Positions 62,470 through 64,000 of a DNA stretch of 64,000 bases are shown here, piece by piece (the stretch's first letter is position 1; every line of letters starts with the position of its first letter). Made by a program: the position numbers and the translations under genes. This DNA is from Brachybacterium sp. SGAir0954. Its GTDB lineage: Bacteria > Actinomycetota > Actinomycetes > Actinomycetales > Dermabacteraceae. The notes under the pieces are model-generated. The model searched no databases. It saw only the letters and a list, made by a program, of their open reading frames with translations, and was not told where the DNA came from. The stretch lies in assembly GCF_005490785.1 (NCBI RefSeq), contig NZ_CP027295.1:1612001-1676000 (forward strand). The letters run 5' to 3'.

Positions 62470-63870
62470 ATGACCGATCCCGTGCCGCACATCGTCCGCC
62501 GCGGGCAGGGGGCGCCGCTGCTGCTCGTGCACGGCAACGAGGTGGACCACCGCTTCCTGCTCGACCTCGAGGACCTCTTCGACGAGAGCTCCCCGTGGGA
62601 GCGGCTGCACCTCGACCTCGCGGGCTTCGGCCGGACCCCGGCGCTGCCCGCGCCCGGCGGGCTGCCGCAGCTCGCCGACTGGCTGGACCGCGTGGCCGGC
62701 GAGCTCCTCGACGGGCGACCCTTCGCGGTGATCGGCTCCTCTCTCGGCGGACTGCTCGCCCGGGACCTCGTCGCGCGCCGACCGGAGCGCTGCCTCGGCA
62801 TCGCCCTGCTCGCGCCCGTGGTGGACCCGGTGCACGCCCACCGCACCCTGCCGCCGGGCGACGTGCTCGAGCCGGATGCCGGGCTGCTCGCCTCCCTCGC
62901 CCCCGAGGACGCCGCCCTCTACGCCGAGCTCGCCGTCGTGCCGTCGCAGGAGAACTGGGAGCGGTTCCGGGCCACGGCCCTGCCGGGGCTGCGCGCCGCG
63001 GATCGTGGAGCCGTCGCGTGCCTCGCCGCGGACTACACGCTCCCGCGCCTTCCCGACGCCGCGCTCGAGGAGCTCGATGCCCCGGTGCTCCTGGCCATGG
63101 GGCGCCAGGACGCCGTCGTCGGCCACGAGGACCAGCTCGCCCTCGCACGACGCCTCCCGCGCGCCACGACCGCGGTGCTCGACCGCGCCGGGCACAATCT
63201 CCACCTCGATCAGCCGGTCGCGGTGCGGGACCTGCTGCGGCACTGGCTCGCGGCCGTCGGCGAGCCGCCCCGGCCTGCGGCGACCGTCGGCACGGCGTCC
63301 GTCCGCGCGGCGACCTCGGCGCCCGCGACGCTCCGCCGCCTGCGCCGCGGCGACGCCCCGGACGTCCTCGCCGCCTTCGCCTCGCACCCCGACATGGCCC
63401 GGCAGGGCACGGTGCGCAGCCCGGAGGAGGCGGAGCGGTACGTGGCCCGGTTCCTCGACACCGGGGCCGACGGGCGCCCCTCCCCGCACGAGGCGTGGGT
63501 GATCGACGAGGAGGGGAGGGCCGTCGGCCTCGTCGGCCTCACGGTCGACGAGGCCGAGCGCAGCGGATGGTTCTGGTACTGGCTGCATGCGGAGGTCCGC
63601 GGCCGCGGGCTCATGGCACGCGCGGCAGCCACGGTCGCGCAGTGGGCGCTCACCGATCGGGGTCTCGAGCGGCTCGAGCTCGGGCATCGCGTGAACAACC
63701 CGGCCTCGGGGGCGGTGGCCCGTGCCGCGGGCTTCGTCCCGGAGGGGACCGAGCGCGGGAAGTTCATCGTCGACGGCGTGCGGGTCGACGTGCGCACCTA
63801 CGGCCGTCTGCGCACCGACCCCGCCCCGGTCGTCGAGCCGCTGCCCCTGGACCCCGGGCCCGAGCGGTGA
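62470..63870 (+). CDS. Fused alpha/beta hydrolase and GNAT acetyltransferase
   Basis: 466 aa with two complete domains. Residues 1-260: hydrolase with LLVHGNEVDHR, nucleophile elbow GSSLGG, acid in LAMGRQDAVVG and histidine in DRAGHNLHL. Residues 285-450: GNAT with LHAEVRGRGLMARAAATV (acetyl-CoA loop RGRGLM) and LGHRVNNPASGAVARAAGFV, RimJ/RimL-like. The linker is Pro/Ala-rich. The frame is unbroken. The fusion suggests linked deacylation and acetylation, or a shared regulation; substrates unknown. AGGAG lies 12 nt before the ATG. Confidence 0.85.
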   Translation: MTDPVPHIVRRGQGAPLLLVHGNEVDHRFLLDLEDLFDESSPWERLHLDLAGFGRTPALPAPGGLPQLADWLDRVAGELLDGRPFAVIGSSLGGLLARDLVARRPERCLGIALLAPVVDPVHAHRTLPPGDVLEPDAGLLASLAPEDAALYAELAVVPSQENWERFRATALPGLRAADRGAVACLAADYTLPRLPDAALEELDAPVLLAMGRQDAVVGHEDQLALARRLPRATTAVLDRAGHNLHLDQPVAVRDLLRHWLAAVGEPPRPAATVGTASVRAATSAPATLRRLRRGDAPDVLAAFASHPDMARQGTVRSPEEAERYVARFLDTGADGRPSPHEAWVIDEEGRAVGLVGLTVDEAERSGWFWYWLHAEVRGRGLMARAAATVAQWALTDRGLERLELGHRVNNPASGAVARAAGFVPEGTERGKFIVDGVRVDVRTYGRLRTDPAPVVEPLPLDPGPER

Positions 63871-63893
63871 CTCGTAGGATCGAGGGACGGAGC

Positions 63894-64000
63894 ATGGCGA
63901 CGGGAGCGGAAAGCGTGATGGCGGTGGATGCGGAGGGTGAGGCCGTGAAGGACCCGCTGGCCCTCGAGAGCCAGGTGTGCTTCGCGCTGTCCCTCGCCTC
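63894..64000 (+). CDS. MarR family regulator, OhrR-like (3' end outside window)
   Basis: Only 35 codons are visible. After a variable acidic start (MATGAESVMAVD), DPLALESQVCFALSLAS matches the N terminus of OhrR-type MarR proteins, in which the Cys of L-x-x-Q-x-C-F senses organic peroxides. TAGGAT at 63875-63880 may be the -10, with a weak GGACGGAG before the ATG. A GTG at 63915 or ATG at 63918 could also start the protein. If OhrR, an ohr gene may follow. Confidence 0.6.
   Translation, partial: MATGAESVMAVDAEGEAVKDPLALESQVCFALSLA

Noticed and set aside
1..64000. tRNA genes, CRISPR arrays, toxin-antitoxin or restriction systems
   Set aside because: No T-loop consensus with acceptor pairing, no regularly spaced repeats, and no recognisable nuclease or methylase pair was seen by reading both strands.

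Overview
The window is chromosomal DNA of a high-GC actinobacterium. Third codon positions are almost all G or C. It carries mycothiol S-conjugate amidase (Mca), an AcpS/NnrD/Alr/TsaE/TsaB/RimI string, and a gene order from greA to ychF that I recall as broadly kept in Mycobacterium (around Rv1080c to Rv1112). Gene content and style fit Micrococcales, perhaps a Brachybacterium/Dermabacter relative; that placement is inference. No tRNA, rRNA, CRISPR, prophage or integrase gene was seen.

Layout. 1-7.3 kb: end of a pirin, a base methyltransferase, then purine synthesis genes (purS-purQ and purD-purC, minus strand) around a beta-lactamase-fold hydrolase, and truA. 7.4-8.7 kb: rplM-rpsI with a sigma70-like promoter, a 230-nt leader and a terminator. 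8.8-17.7 kb: cyanase, a SWIM/SNF2 helicase, glmM, coaA, glmS. Between glmM and coaA lie a perfect 24-bp inverted repeat and a strong G-quadruplex motif. 17.9-22.9 kb: the acpS-nnr-alr-tsaE-tsaB-rimI operon, without tsaD. 22.9-27.0 kb: an ABC exporter and an AI-2E-family permease. 27.1-44.3 kb: the conserved block greA, DUF4307, mca, PAQR/hemolysin III, cis-prenyltransferase, PIN-PhoH, fumC, a PfkB kinase, DUF4245, xseA/xseB, ispH, rmuC, an HxlR/oxidoreductase pair and ychF.

44.3-52.8 kb is accessory: lower GC, small unrelated genes, four decayed genes, and several imperfect copies of the 3' end of ychF in the same orientation, often falling between genes. It looks like repeated integration at the ychF 3' end with no integrase left. 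52.8-54.9 kb returns to core DNA with a conserved actinobacterial trio: a PI-kinase-like SCO1664 family protein, DUF3090 and a histidine-phosphatase-fold 'phosphomutase'. 54.9-64 kb holds stress and small-molecule genes: tandem GNAT, an XRE regulator with an apparent frameshift, epimerase, racemase, cupin/CMD, ACR3-like transporter, PspC, a hydrolase-GNAT fusion and the start of an OhrR-like gene.

A recurring feature is a TAnnnT-type -10 hexamer ending 6-8 nt before an ATG/GTG with no ribosome binding site, so many genes here are probably read from leaderless mRNAs. mca and the AI-2E permease each have both a leaderless GTG and an internal ribosome-binding-site start in frame.
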